This document shows, one piece after another, positions 1-12,110 of a DNA stretch of 64,000 bases (positions are counted from its first letter, which is position 1; each line of letters begins with the position of its first letter). Source of the DNA: Zygaena filipendulae (Eukaryota > Arthropoda > Insecta > Lepidoptera > Zygaenidae); contig OU015666.1 in assembly GCA_907165275.2 (NCBI GenBank), positions 898,001 to 962,000 on the forward strand, read 5' to 3'. A program made the translations under genes and the position numbers. The notes under the pieces were generated by a model. That model was given only the letters and a program-made list of their open reading frames with translations, did not search any database and was not told where the DNA came from.

Positions 1-277
1 CCACAGATGGTCATCGGAACTACTCAATAATGGGTATTTCACGAGTTCCGAATCGATAACTTTAATATGGTTTCTAAACAATTTATGCCCGTCACAATGT
101 ATATGGTGAAGTGGAGCTGATGGTGATGTACTAGGAGAACTCCTCAACAATTAACGTCCCTGCGTCGGGAAAAGCAATATTTTGTAAAAGGTTATGAGTA
201 GTTGACATTAGGCTATTGTAACTTAGATAGATTACAAACCGACTCACTAAAAAGCAAGAAATAAAGAAATTTTTAAC

Positions 278-677
278 AAAAAAATTAAAACCGACTTCCA
301 AAAACACAAAACTAAAAAACTAAAAATAAAAAGCTAAAAATAACAAAATACCGATTTAATCCAAAAGACAAAAACACACGTAATATTATTATTGGTTTGT
401 GTTACCACTGATCGGTATGAAGTCGGTGACAAGCCAAATATGGAGGGGGAAGATGAGCTAAGTCGACTCCCGCCACCAGCTCTTCGTGAGCAGAACAACC
501 CAAGTGGGCAGACACCAGCGGGCTTGTCACCGAATTCAAACCGATCAGTGGTAGCACAAACCAATAATAATATTACGTGTGTTTTTGTCTTTTGGATTAA
601 ATCGGTATTTTGTTATTTTTAGCTTTTTATTTTTAGTTTTTTAGTTTTGTGTTTTTGGAAGTCGGTTTTAATTTTTT
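278..677. repeat. Large palindromic element (REP-E foldback, ~155-bp arms)
   Basis: The left arm, from about 278 to 435 (ttaaaaccgacttccaaaaa onward), is mirrored almost perfectly by the right arm, about 523 to 677 (ending ggaagtcggttttaat). The ~87-bp unpaired centre is more GC-rich. Because of the palindrome, short open frames on both strands start and end with the same peptides; these are not genes. The ends match the AACCGACTTCC repeat family seen at 44.5 and 60.7 kb. Confidence 0.85.
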
Positions 678-680
678 TTT

Positions 681-2160
681 CCATTTCATTTCATGTTTTA
701 ATCGTAATTCTTAATTTTGACTAATGTAGTAACAAAGCGTGTCTCATCTTATTTTATACATGCCATTAAATAAAGATAACGCCAACTTTATGCCCCAAGT
801 TTAAGTTAGTGTCATTGTTCCGTAAGTTACAAGTCTAAGCGATATTTCACAACGGTGCTACGCTTAAAATTCATGAATATCATTATAACAAAACCCACCT
901 CCTATTTTGAATACCGCGAATCTCTTTTCAAAGCCCCACTTGACAGTCGTGTTTACACTTACCTCTCCCAGGAGACGATGGCTGTAACATTTACAATCTT
1001 TACAATATTCACGATAAAGAAACAATTTTTGGGCCCAAAGTGGCTCCTTGGGGGACGCCGAGCAAAAAGAACAATTCAAAATTCGCTACCAATAAGCTTC
1101 TATTTGCGAACGTCCCCAAAGGTTTCTCGAAACGCACGCCGCCCATTCCATGCGACATGTAAAACGTCGTATTTATACAAAAAGCGAAGCAGCAGAGAAT
1201 AAAATAAAAGTTTTTGAACTAGAAGCAAACAAGTAGCTAAGTTAGTTGGGAAAAATTTTCAACTTACATGCGGACTGGCTTGGCGGACATTATTTAACTT
1301 GAACACAGCGGTAGGCGCTGTGTTTAATGTGTTGGCGTATAGTTTCTAAACTACGCTACGATCGGGTCGGCCGACCGCGAAACAGTTCTAACTTGCTACA
1401 TTTGGCAAGGGGACGGTTCGGTAACGGAAAATATAAGAGGGGAAAAATACTGTCAACAGCTTGTATCCTTTTTTTAACGATCGTTAGAAACAATTGAATC
1501 GCACTAAGTATTATCTGCCATTATCTTATTGTTTCTAAGGTCTTATATAAGGTGACTTGTGTAAATACTGTCAAAAGTACTTGAGTTTTGGAAATTGAAA
1601 ATTGCAGTATGTAATATATATTATGTATTATTTTATATATAATATATATGTCATAATATTAAATATGGAGCCCTCGGTCCCTCATGCTTCTATCCCAACC
1701 GGAAAAAAACCCTGAACCTGTTGATTAACGGACAAACATTATGACCACTGCGCCAATTGCATGAGTCTTAAGATGTATGGCATCTTTGAATTAATCTATA
1801 TGTTTTTACTTTTGCCATATGGTACTAAGCACACCGTTTTTTACTACGAGTGCCGCTTCAAATTCCAATCCAAAAAGATATTTGACTGAGAATTCCTCCG
1901 TCCAAAGTTCCCTTTAGGGGTCAAATTTGACGAATAGTTGCTCAACTAATAAATTTTCATTGAAACCCCCCGATAATTTAAAGGCCAACCCGAAAAGGGC
2001 GGATTCGAAATCGGTATACTAAGGGATAAAGTTAGCGTTTTAACTTAATTAAGAGTTGAATTAGTCACGAGCCGGGGACTATTATAACTTTCTTAGGGGA
2101 CATTGAGATTTGTCCTCTGATTAATTATAATGTGAGTTAACATTTCAAATGTATAATATG
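681..2160. other. No gene recognised; mixed unique sequence
   Basis: Includes a 115-codon open frame (855-1202, +) with no recognised domain and a somewhat GC-richer patch (1265-1430). AT-rich palindromic sequence is present near 1607-1660. Nothing can be assigned. Confidence 0.3.
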
Positions 2161-2163
2161 CTA

Positions 2164-2411
2164 TTAAATTATCTTACTTTTTTAGTCATACCCAAAAAGT
2201 AAACAGGACTCTGTTACTAAGACTCCGCTGTCCGTCCATCCGTCTGTCTGTCTGTCTGTCTATCTGTCTGTCACCAGGCTGTATCTCATGAACAGTCATA
2301 GTTAGACAGTTGAAATTTTCACAATGATGTACTTTGTTTCTGATGCCGCTATAACAACAAATACTAAAAAATAGAACTAAATAAATATTTAAGGGGGCTC
2401 CCATACACTTA
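2164..2411 (+). repeat. Dispersed repeat fragment with (GTCT)n
   Basis: The segment carrying ctgttactaagactccgct, a (GTCT)n run at 2244-2270 and cagttgaaattttcac resembles a common lepidopteran dispersed repeat. It ends at aaatatttaagggggctccc, directly before a HEL copy. Family name unknown. Confidence 0.5.
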
Positions 2412-2609
2412 CTAGCTGTTCCTCGCGGTTTCACCCGCGGTAATTTCGGAGTTTCCGCGGGAATTCCGGGTCACGGTATAGTTTATGACGCTCACAAATA
2501 ATGTGGCTTTCTATCGGTAAAAATATTTTCAAAATCGGTTCTGCAGATCCAGAGATTACCCCCTACATTGTCACAAACTCACAAAAAACTCCTTATAATA
2601 TTAGTAAGG
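2412..2609 (-). mobile_element. HEL: Helitron-like non-autonomous element
   Basis: This serves as the family description. On the element's own strand copies begin TC(C/A)TACTAATATTATAAA, contain a cggaattcccgcgggaactccgaaatt block, and end with the stem-loop CCGCGGGTGAAACCGCGG followed by ggcacagCTAG. A 5' TC, a hairpin about 10 nt from a CTRR end and A/T host flanks without target duplication are Helitron hallmarks. The family resembles lepidopteran Lep1-type Helitrons. This copy is in minus orientation with CTAG at 2412-2415. Confidence 0.75.
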
Positions 2610-2867
2610 TTTACTTACTGAGATTCCGTTTGGTTATGATATACTCTGTTTTATCTTTCAAGACCTACTAAAGTAACCTCACCAAAATAATGTCATGAAA
2701 ATCCAATTAGTCGATTTGGAGAGCTGTGTACCCACACTCAGACTTTCACACTAATCATATTAGAGGATACTTGATGTATTTTTCGGTGAAGATCAGCTTA
2801 AGACAGGTTTCTGTTGATACATAAGACCCATTGGCCAAGGCCAATGAGTGAAAAACGTCCTAGGGCC

Positions 2868-2990
2868 TGGTTTCTGATTCGATTAGTTTTCATACCTTAC
2901 TTATTGTTGATTTATTCGTTTCAAAAATCCTCGTATGTACGTACCTATTAGAGTATATTAAAGATGGCTTGCTGAAATCAGAAACTGGTC
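2868..2990. mobile_element. Short MITE-like element
   Basis: Inverted ends GGTTTCTGATT (left) and AATCAGAAACTGG (right) bracket ~120 bp of AT-rich sequence. Confidence 0.45.
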
Positions 2991-3013
2991 TTCTGCTGCT
3001 ACTAGATCATAAA

Positions 3014-3063
3014 GCTGCAGGGCCTAACTGGTGCTTTCAAAGATACCAATTAGGCCCTGCAGC
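3014..3063. other. Strong hairpin, 19-bp stem and 12-nt loop
   Basis: GCTGCAGGGCCTAACTGGT pairs with ACCAATTAGGCCCTGCAGC across the loop gctttcaaagat, with a single G-T wobble. It could be a transcribed hairpin or part of the neighbouring MITE; no function assigned. Confidence 0.6.
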
Positions 3064-4169
3064 GCACACCGGCGGTCGGCATGGCAGAGGTATTTAAATT
3101 TATTAAAGTAAATTTAGTACTTATACAAATAAAGTGAATATTTCAATATGCGGAGAATGATCTCTGATTGTGAGATTCGCAGCGTATTTCCCCCTTCGTT
3201 CTCGTTCAGAGGTGAAAATCTATAAATATAAAACCGATAAACCCATTACCCAAAAGTGGAATGTTTTTATTTATTTTATTCTTGTTTATTTATTTAAACG
3301 CCAAATGAAAGTTTAGCTAATGCTCGCCTTTGGGAAAACTTATTTCGGTACGGTCAAATTACTAAGAAAACTTGGGTCAGACAAATACTTAAATATTAAC
3401 AACAAATTTTGCTGTGGGGTCGGCAGAGGGCAGCTTCTTCTAGGAGTTCTCACGTCGATTACTTCAGACTGGCTAATGAAGGGTTTATACTTGTTTAAAA
3501 AATATTTTTTTAAAAGCTAAAAGTATTTGTGGAACAAAATGGAGATGATATTCTCATTCTAAGAAATATCATTTAGTTATTTCGTTACTTGATGATGATT
3601 ACATCATTATGTTCTATGGAAATAATTAGATTATCATTATCATCATCAGCATCTAATTTTTATTTATATCTTAGTATACATAAAAACATATGTTATTTAT
3701 ATAATATATTTTTTTACAAACATTTTTGAGACACCTACTTCTTATTTAAACGCTTATATTGTATTATGTATATAGTAAAAATATGTAAATAGTTAGAAAC
3801 CGTGTCAAAAAGTATTAGGTACAAGTTTTTTTTGAAATATTTATCTACACAAAAATGTATTCTTATTAAATCTGTCACCCTCGAGTCTTAACGCACAAAC
3901 TTAAGACCAGTTTCACCTCCACCAATGAAGAATTTACTTAGTTTAGCTTAGTTCACTTTGCTGAAGGCATTTCACATGCTGATAAGTCGACCGCGAACTA
4001 TCAAAACATATTCCAACTGAGCTTAACTGCGCTGTTCGGTTAGTTTCTACAGTGAAACTTCCTCGCAAACCCTATGAATTATGAAATGAAGGATCCGCTG
4101 ACAAATCAAATATAGTTTTTGGTCAGGACGCAAACGGATTCTAGTTTTCGTATTCAGTTTATCTTATTA
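3064..4169. other. No gene recognised
   Basis: AT-rich sequence. A 66-codon open frame at 3320-3520 has no recognisable domain. Confidence 0.3.
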
Positions 4170-4398
4170 CTACTTGCGCCCCGCGGTTTCACCCGCGTTA
4201 ATTTCAGAGTTCCCGCGGGAATTCCGGAATAAAAAGTACCCTGTGTTAATCTGATGTATAAGCTATATTATTGTAAAGTTCCATTTAAATCCATCCAGTA
4301 GTATTTTCGTGAAAGAGTAACAAACATCCATCCATCCATCCATCCATCCATCCATCCATACATTCTTACAAACTTTCGCGTTTATAATATTAGTAGGA
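4170..4398 (-). mobile_element. HEL copy with internal (CCAT)n microsatellite
   Basis: Minus-strand copy, CTAC in place of CTAG at the 3' end and ending ttagtagga. An uninterrupted (CCAT)n run lies at about 4325-4357, at the same internal position as the (GGAT)n run in the copy at 16.1 kb. Confidence 0.8.
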
Positions 4399-7300
4399 TG
4401 ACTCTTTTTTTTTTCCTGAATGATATACCCAAGGAGGTAAATCATTATAATACAATCTAGCCAATCTAGTTATAGATAGACTAATAAGTATTTTAAATTT
4501 GACCTAAACTTCTAAACAAGACTATACTAAGAATGTGTCCAATAACACTTTTCTTATTGTCTCTATTAAGGGGAAGACACTTTGTTCTAGTGTTCTTATG
4601 GATACAGTACTCACAGCACTAAATACACTCACTATACATTACACTAACTCAAAAGGTTTGGTCCTTTTTAGTCTTCGTTTTATATTTGTGTTGTCGAGTC
4701 GATGACTCTAAAGTCTAAACTAACCAAAAACTCTATATTTCATTCGTTCACTAGAACTGGTACAACAGGCTCTTCGTGCAATAGTAAGAAATCATAATAA
4801 ATGTGCATTTATTGCAACAACCCCTTGCACTCGTTTATTCGCAACTGACGTTAATCTTGGAGGAGCGCTACTCGCTTGTAATGTTATAGCAAATTGCATT
4901 ATGACTGTCACGGATATGAGAAGGAAGGAGATATGCTATGAAAAACTAAATTACTCGGTATATAATCGGTTGATTTGAAATGAAACTTCTTTAGGCACAT
5001 TGAGATATTTTTATGACGATTTTTAATGATATGTAAACTGTCAAGCAGTTGTGGTCGAGTTTAGACATGCTGTTAATGACTGTTTCGATCTCGGTTCAAA
5101 GCTCATGGTTTTTTTTTAGGATTTTTCTTATTGTATTCTTACAAGATCCGTGTTTTTTATTTCTTCGGGTTCTGCTTCGGGTACATTCGGGTCTTCGTCT
5201 AATTTATCCGACAGGGCAGTAGCAATAGTACTTTCAATTATATCATGTGATCTAAACGCACCTTTAGATGACACTAATATTTTAAAACATCATTCTGTTT
5301 TTTCTCACTTTTACATAACAGACTTGTGGTGCAAACCGGTTTTTCCGTTACTCAAAACACGCAATAGTTGTAGCGTCTCTGTAAAGTGATTACGACATTC
5401 AATTTATTATATTATGATCATTCTATGCATATAGAGGTGCCATGCACAGAGCTCTTATTGCCGTATCTCCATGTTTTTACGATCTGAGATAACAACACAC
5501 CCAATGTTACTTTACGATGTTATTCAAAGTTTTGCTTACTGCTCTGCTGTTGTGGAATATATCAAACGGAGAACGGTTCATTTCTTCAAAATTTACAACT
5601 GTTTATTCAGTTTATTGTAACATATTTTATCAGATTTCGTACTAGTTTTTATTCTAATACATATCTACTTATTATGTGAATACCAAAATTGCAGTGTAAC
5701 GAAACTGTCTGCTTTGATAAAGTGGTTCTAAAGTTTCTAGAGCTCCGTTGTTTTGATTGTAACAGAGAACTTTTACCTAAATTAACAAATACTATGTGAA
5801 CGTTTGAGTGTGCTTTTCAGAATCATCTTGGTATCTATTCGTATTTCTAGGAACGAAAATTCTTTATTTCCGGAATTTCAGGACCTAAAGTAACCCAATA
5901 CCAAATCTTCTGACCTATGGAACTGCAGTTAGGTTAGGGTCTAGGTAAGTGACGTCAGCAACTGCAAGTGAAATCGCAATGAACAGTTTCATACAAATCC
6001 GTTCCATCGGTAAAGAACAACATACATATACTCTCGATCTTTTGCACCTAAATACTACGATACGTCTATATACGAGTTTCCGCCATGACAGTTATATGAC
6101 TGGGGTCTATTCATGAGGTCCCATCTGGGAGTGCGAATATTTTCAGTTATTATTTAGCTTGTAGCCAACAAGCTGATGGAAATACAAGATTCAATGCCCG
6201 TAGCGTGTGACTTGAACTAAAATGTACCTACGACAACACGGAGTCCGTGTACAAGCTTAGGTACGTTGACGCGTGAGTTGATGGCCTAATCAGTTCAAAC
6301 AAAGAATTGTCAAAAGGATTCATAGCTAATCTACCTATGTATGATTGTCTCTCGGAGTAAAGTATTGGATCCTGTGTTACTAGGGAAAATAACTTTCGAG
6401 GTACCTATTTTTAAAGGATTGGTACTCTGATAAAAAGGTGTTTATTATTATTTATGGCTGTTCACTGTTTAGTCGCATTATTAGAATCAGAAGGTGAAAA
6501 AACTATTACAGATCGCATTTTCTTTGGTTAATTTCAGTTTTGTTTTTGCTGAATGGTTAACAGGCTAGTCGTTGATCACAGCTCATCTGATGTTAAGTGA
6601 CGGTGTGGTTGAAGATTGTAAATACACCTAGCCAGGAATGGGCTAAGGGAGTAATTTCTATCATATTTTTTGTCCCTTAAGTAATATAATGTATTTTATA
6701 ATTTTACATTTTGCGAGTCCATTGTATATTTAACTATAAACAAGTTTACTGATTATAGTATTTTGGCATAAAAACTGAAATTGTTTTCTCTCACACTGTC
6801 ATAAACAGTGCGCCTCCATAGCCAAAGCGCCTGTTGCCACACTGGAAGAAAAGGAGAAGGGAAATATTAATGTCCTGTCTGTTGTTTATTTTACTCACTA
6901 ATCTATGTCAACATTCGCAGTGGCTAAAGCCGTTTGGGCCGCTCCACTAGAATACATTATATGCAGGAAATCACGATCGGCGAGCCGAGCCGGTCCAAGC
7001 CAATTTATCTTTGAAAAATCATAAATATTGCCGTAATGATATTTTGCATCCGCCATTTTGACGGCTAAAATGTTTATTTACTTAATCTGTGATAAAACGT
7101 TTTATGGGCATGTTTCTTTTGTAACTGTAATATATTATTATGTTAGATTTTTATATTCGAGTCTATGCTAAAATCTATCACAACTTATATCAATTTAACG
7201 GTAACTTTTTGGCCGCAAATTGTGTTTTAACACGCAATATAATTAAAAAAGTGGAAGGTACGAGTATTTAAGGAAGTTTTTCGGTTATTAGTAAAAGCAA

Positions 7301-7784
7301 AAAAGAAATTTACATATAACAAGATCATGTTTATTGATCAACAATACTAGAACATCAGAACAGATTTTTATGGAATTTGCCTTTCAAGTATAGTATAGAC
7401 CAAAGTTATGCTTGGTTATGCGAACACTTAAATGTCGGAGACCCCAAGTATGTATTTCTCCCTTAATTATTTATTTTATCGCTTTGTTCCACCTATATTA
7501 TGTGTAATTCCTAAGGATGTTTGAAATGATCTGCCAAAGTCTGCAATCTGTTTATTTGTATGACATAACTTGGAATATTTTAAGAATGGGGTATTAAATT
7601 GCCACACGTGACACGTCTATTGCTAAAAATCAGTAAAGATTTTTACAAGACTTTGTGCAAATCGTTAATTAGATTAAAAATAACAAACGGCAGCAACACC
7701 CAAGTAATGATAGTTAAAACTCACAACTGTTATTTAACTCATAGCAACATTATTTACGTATTGCACGGCTTCTAAACGCAACAC
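4399..7784. other. No gene recognised; sparse repeats
   Basis: Longest stretch of the left half without a clear element. A fragment at about 6545-6660 (gatcacagctcatctgatgttaagtgac) looks like a common lepidopteran LINE/SINE piece. Open frames here are short and lack domains. Confidence 0.3.
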
Positions 7785-7885
7785 AATCCAGTTTCCACCC
7801 AACCACTGGGTCAAGTTAGAAACGTGCTCGAAACAGGAATCGAACTTGCTACACGGCGATTACCGATTATTAACCACTTAGCTTG
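7785..7885 (-). mobile_element. tRNA-derived SINE fragment
   Basis: On the minus strand a B-box-like gttcgattcctg follows an A-box-like tagcttgc...agtggtta. No complete tRNA fold is present, so this is a SINE head rather than a tRNA gene. Confidence 0.45.
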
Positions 7886-8269
7886 CGGTGAAACTTTATG
7901 GTAGGAAGTAGATTAGCACTTAACTTTATATCTCGCAAGTTGTTGGCGAGTGCCTTTGGGGCTTAGATTGTAAAGGCGTTGTTCATACGAGCTACTTTCA
8001 TGTTAAGGCAAGCTAGCTTGGAAAATAAGGTCAACGCCATCTTTTGGCACAAAATAACGATTTTATCGCAACACCTTTTCCAGTGAACGATAAAGGATTC
8101 CCACATCATCGTATTCTTGAAGATTTATTTATTTCTTACGTCTCTAAAGCTCCTATAAACGTGCCGTAGCATACCTTTATAACACGTTTTAGCATTATAT
8201 ATGTAACATCACATTATTGGCACCTCACCTGCTTTGATACTGTTATCTATACTTCTATACATCTATATC

Positions 8270-8514
8270 TATACATATAAATAAAATTGAAGTGTCTGTT
8301 TATAATTCCAAATTAACAACTTTTCACTAAATGCATACGTTTTTGACTGTCTGTCTGTCTGTCTGTTTTTCCGGCTAATCTTTGAAGGAGCTGGACCGAT
8401 TTGAACGGGTCTTTCAGTGGCTTATGTTATAAGGAGCAACTTAAGCTACTTTTATTAAAAAATAGTTCCTGCGGGAACTCAGAAAATCACACAGGTAAAA
8501 CCGTGGGGCACAGC
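8270..8514 (+). mobile_element. HEL-related degenerate copy
   Basis: Begins with tatacatataaataaaattgaagtgtctg, carries (GTCT)n, and ends with gggaactcagaaaatcacacaggtaaaaccgtggggcacagcagg, a decayed HEL 3' hairpin. Confidence 0.55.
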
Positions 8515-8660
8515 AGGTCCTATAAGTGTAATGTGTGTAAAATCTAGCCGATAGCTTTTAGCCGTGAAAAATTATCGTAGGTCAGTGAACAAGGGATCTA
8601 TATTTATTATTTTTAGTCAAAATAACCTGTGACCTTTCAGAGGACTGGGTATTGTAGCCA

Positions 8661-9020
8661 TACAACGTGTTAATGAATTGACCAAAAACCTGGTAAACCC
8701 CCTTAAAAAAAATAAACAATAATATGATTAAAATATAAATTATGTCGAAAAAATTAATAGTCTAAAACTTATTCAATATTAGTTTGGAGGTGACCTATCT
8801 ACGATATTTCAAGCGCTACGCCCGCGTCTACGTGTCAACGACCGATTTTGATTTTTTTGCTACGAGCGGCGTACGCGCCAAATATTGTATTATGATTAAT
8901 TTAGACATGGGCTACTAAAAATGAAAAAATATAACCGATATTAAAACATAGTGCCATCGATTCGGAAGTCGATTCTGAACAAACTGCATTCTAGTTTTCA
9001 GTCAATTCATTGACACGTTG
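8661..9020 (+). repeat. REP-D dispersed repeat, uninterrupted copy
   Basis: Starts at tacaacgtgttaatgaattg, includes tttggaggtgacctatctacga and ends near ttcagtcaattcattgacac. Copies recur at 41563 (split by HEL) and 58057 (truncated). No coding potential; class unknown. Confidence 0.75.
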
Positions 9021-9152
9021 TATATTTTGTTTTTACGTGCCTATCAGTCTATACAAAGTTATGTTTCGACTTACGTGTTACAATACATACTTATATTTAG
9101 AATGGTAGGCATTTGAACTCCCCATGTAGCAATTGCTGATGGTTGTTTGATT

Positions 9153-9560
9153 TTATTTATTTATTTATTTATTTATTTATTGTTAACACATACGGTACAG
9201 GACCAATTACAATGGTTAACAAATACTAGTAGGCCTTGCATACAACTCCTCGCACATCTTCAGACACACAGACAAGAGTTCCATCCACTCATCGGCAAAC
9301 AAATCAGACCCAGGGTGGGCCCTCAGGAGAGCATTTAGTACGGTCAAGGTGCGACATACTGGCGAGTTGGATCGTGCCCTTGTTCGACAAGAGGGGGATG
9401 CAAGTAGCTCGCATTGTCGGCTTGATCTGTAGCGTTGGAAGTTGTTGGGGACGAACAACCGACCAAAGAGCTCCAGAAGACCAGGACAATCGAAGCGATC
9501 TCGTAAAACCCTCAACGCGACCTTTCAAGCCTGTTATTAATAAAGACAACCTAACCACTG
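9153..9560 (-). pseudogene. LINE ORF2 C-terminal fragment with 3' tail
   Basis: On the minus strand a frame from about 9515 to a stop at 9216 reads ...LFVPNNFQRY...ARSNSPVCRTLTVLNALL... This is the pattern of the extreme C-terminus of non-LTR retrotransposon polyproteins. It is followed by a short 3' UTR and an (AAATA/TTTA)n tail at 9153-9181. The upstream continuation appears in another frame (9304-9558), suggesting a frameshift. 5'-truncated and inactive; clade not assigned. Confidence 0.6.
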
Positions 9561-9594
9561 TCTTTGAAAACTGTTCACTTCGTCTAAGATGAAA

Positions 9595-9804
9595 TCCTTA
9601 CAATTATAAATGCAAAGTGTGTTTGTTTGTGAACTTTTCTTTATAGGAGTTTTTTTAACGCTTTCACGCCATAACTGCTCGAACGAACATGATGAAATTT
9701 TGCGTGCACGTTGTCCGGGGTACAGAGATAGATAGGGTACTTTTTATTGTGGAATTCCCGCGAGATCTCCGTAATTAACGTAATAAACTGCGAGGAACAG
9801 TTAG
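9595..9804 (+). mobile_element. HEL copy
   Basis: Starts tccttacaattataaatgc and ends cgaggaacagTTAG. The 3' hairpin is eroded (aacgtaataaactgcgag). Confidence 0.7.
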
Positions 9805-10374
9805 TATGCGATAAGATTTATAACCTATGTTTATATAAAGCGAGTTACCTGCAGTCAAACTGCGTAAGCAGTTTTGCGGGGCATGGTCTAAACTAAATGA
9901 AAAAAAAAAAACGAAAAAAAAAAGTTACCTAATATCAGTAAGGATTTATTCTTGCATTTCTAAAGTTTGATCACTTTGTCACAAGCTACTTTAACACGTA
10001 CTCGGTGACTGTTTTTTTTCAATATCGCCATTGTAATAAAATGTAGTTTTCCTTACTCGCAGTCGGCAAAGGTTTTAAACCATACGCAGCCTATAATCAT
10101 AAATTTCAAAGGTACAATACAATGCGAGCTCACCGCCGCCGCCCGAACCAAAGTGATTTCGCATAAAAACCATTATGCCTCGCTATTGAACAGGCTGTAT
10201 ACATTGTTTGGAACAATCCATAAGACGGAGCGGATTACACGTTTTTTTTTTGTTGTGAGTTTTTTTTATTTTTGCTTTATTTGCTTACAAATCATTTGTC
10301 ATCTTTGATAAATGCTGTAGGTGCAGTACAAGTAGGTATTGTACTTTGGAAATGAGAGTCGAGAATTGAGTTTT
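9805..10374. other. No gene recognised
   Basis: AT-rich DNA with A- and T-runs. The segment 10125-10220 is slightly GC-richer (gagctcaccgccgccgcccg), with no assignable feature. Confidence 0.3.
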
Positions 10375-10565
10375 CTACGATACATACAAATGAACTGATT
10401 CGAGTACTTTCCCCCAAGTAAAGACGGCTGGCTTGCACACATGTACACGTGTTGTGCGTGTGTGCGTATCCTCGGGTTCACTGACAGCTTTCAATAAGTG
10501 TCAGCTGAAACTACAACCAAACTTTCGCGGGGCATAAGGAGGCACTTCTTTACGTAGTAATTTCT
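10375..10565 (+). repeat. REP-F dispersed repeat, uninterrupted copy
   Basis: Includes gtgttgtgcgtgtgtgcgtatc and ends with cttctttacgtagtaatttctgtattcttcggtgac. The same sequence is found split into pieces at 56953-57930, which allows nested insertions there to be recognised. Confidence 0.65.
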
Positions 10566-11049
10566 GTATTCTTCGGTGACACTCCATATAATTTTTTTTA
10601 TAATAATCGATTTTATATAATCGAATTTTTAATTTTCAAAAATCGATTTTAATTAATCTATTTTTTTCTGTCTATGTCATATCCTTTAGATATACGAATA
10701 TGCCCATTTTTTTATGATAAGCGACGACTAGGGATGTGAAAAATTAATCAACATTTATATTAATTCATCATTAATTAATATAAAAGTTTGTGAGTATAAA
10801 TAATATCCATAATCTTGTACCAAACACAAAGTAATAATAATGTGTGTAGCATTAATAACGACGCCCGCGGGCCAGTTTCGTAGCTACGATCCACAATCGC
10901 GCACAGACAAACCAGCAAGGTCAAGTAAACGCCTCGGGCACGGTTTAATAGTTTGAATAAAATTTATAACTGACATAATGTAACAATTTCCAGCTGATTC
11001 TCGTGATATGAAACTGGGAGCGTTAGCAAAAAAGTTAACAAAATAAAAA

Positions 11050-11373
11050 TTTTTTGGAGTTTACTCCTTAAGCGATTTCATACTACGGACTATGAAAATC
11101 TATGGGCAGCAAAACCAAACTGTCTGTCCGTTACGTTATGCGGCAGGCGTTATGTTCTTGCGCAACTTACGTACCTACGTTGCTATGGCAACTGGACGTT
11201 GTTATTTACAAATAAGCCGACCAGACATGCGCCGTCGGAACGTTGCTATGGCAACTAGATGTTGTTATTTACAAATAAACCAGCCAGACATGTTCAGCCA
11301 AAACGTTGCTATGGCAACTAGTTGTTGTAATTTACAATAAGCAGAGATAACAAATAATATGGAGTAAACTCCA
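11050..11373 (+). repeat. Element with three 63-bp tandem repeats carrying X-box palindromes
   Basis: GTTGCTATGGCAAC occurs at 11179-11192, 11242-11255 and 11305-11318, with a 63-bp period and shared ttgttatttacaaataa sequence between. Its reverse complement GTTGCCATAGCAAC matches the RFX-factor X-box consensus. The block is flanked by GGAGTTTACTCC (11056-11067) and GGAGTAAACTCC (11360-11371), suggesting a mobile unit. Because 63 is divisible by three, an open frame (11092-11340) with a 21-residue repeat appears; probably not a gene. Confidence 0.7.
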
Positions 11374-11858
11374 GTCGTGTGTCGGAGCTGACACATCTAC
11401 TATTTTATCTTTAAACTACTTTCTTTTAGCGGTAAGGCTGCCTATTAGTACTACATAGAGGCAGGTACTTAAAAATAAAGGCTGTCTTTAAACTGTAGCA
11501 CATTGTGGGAATACCCAAACTGTTTTACTCCGTATTTTTAGGATCGGTTCAGTAATTTCAAAGATGACCACCTACATTCTAACTCCAAAATTACAATCTT
11601 TATCACATTAAGTGTAGATGCACTAAATTCTTAAGTGCTTTTTTATAGTAGGATAGTTAAACTTTTTAATATCTCCACGGCTGGGGCAAAGACCTGCTCT
11701 AACGCTGGGCAAAGCTCACTAGTCTTTAATACGAGCCCAGTGCAAATTGAAGTGTTTTGAATGTCTTTTGATATCTTTGCTCACTGCTTTTTATAGATTA
11801 TAGCCTATAAGAACGTGTTTATTATCTGAGTAAAAATCAAAACTAATTTATAGTTATA

Positions 11859-12110
11859 CTAGCTGTCCCCCGCGATTTCATCCGCGGTAATTTCGGAGTT
11901 CCCGCGGGAATTCCGGGAAAAAGTAGTTCACGGTGATTAGCTGTTCCCCGCATTAATTCAAGAGTTCCTGCGGGAATTCCGGGATAAAAAATACCCTATC
12001 TTTTAAATTGGACCATATTATAATTGGTTATAAAATTTTATCAAAATCCGTTCAGTAGTTTCGGAGTCCATTGCGGACAAACAACGTGACACGTGATTTA
12101 TATAAATTAA
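11859..12110 (-). mobile_element. Two adjoining HEL copies (truncated plus longer)
   Basis: The first is a 3'-end fragment (CTAG at 11859-11862 to about 11936). It is followed by a second 3' end (tagctgttccccgcatt) running to the subfamily 5' end ...cacgtgatttatataaatt. Confidence 0.7.

Noticed and set aside
334..622. Overlapping 76-codon frames on both strands with matching ends
   Set aside because: A consequence of the palindrome at 278-677, not two genes.
855..1202. 115-codon frame near the left edge
   Set aside because: No domain or codon-bias support recognised. Kept only as part of an unassigned stretch.
11092..11340. 82-codon frame with a 21-residue repeat
   Set aside because: Explained by a 63-bp DNA tandem repeat whose period is divisible by three. 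No start context, domain or homology recognised.
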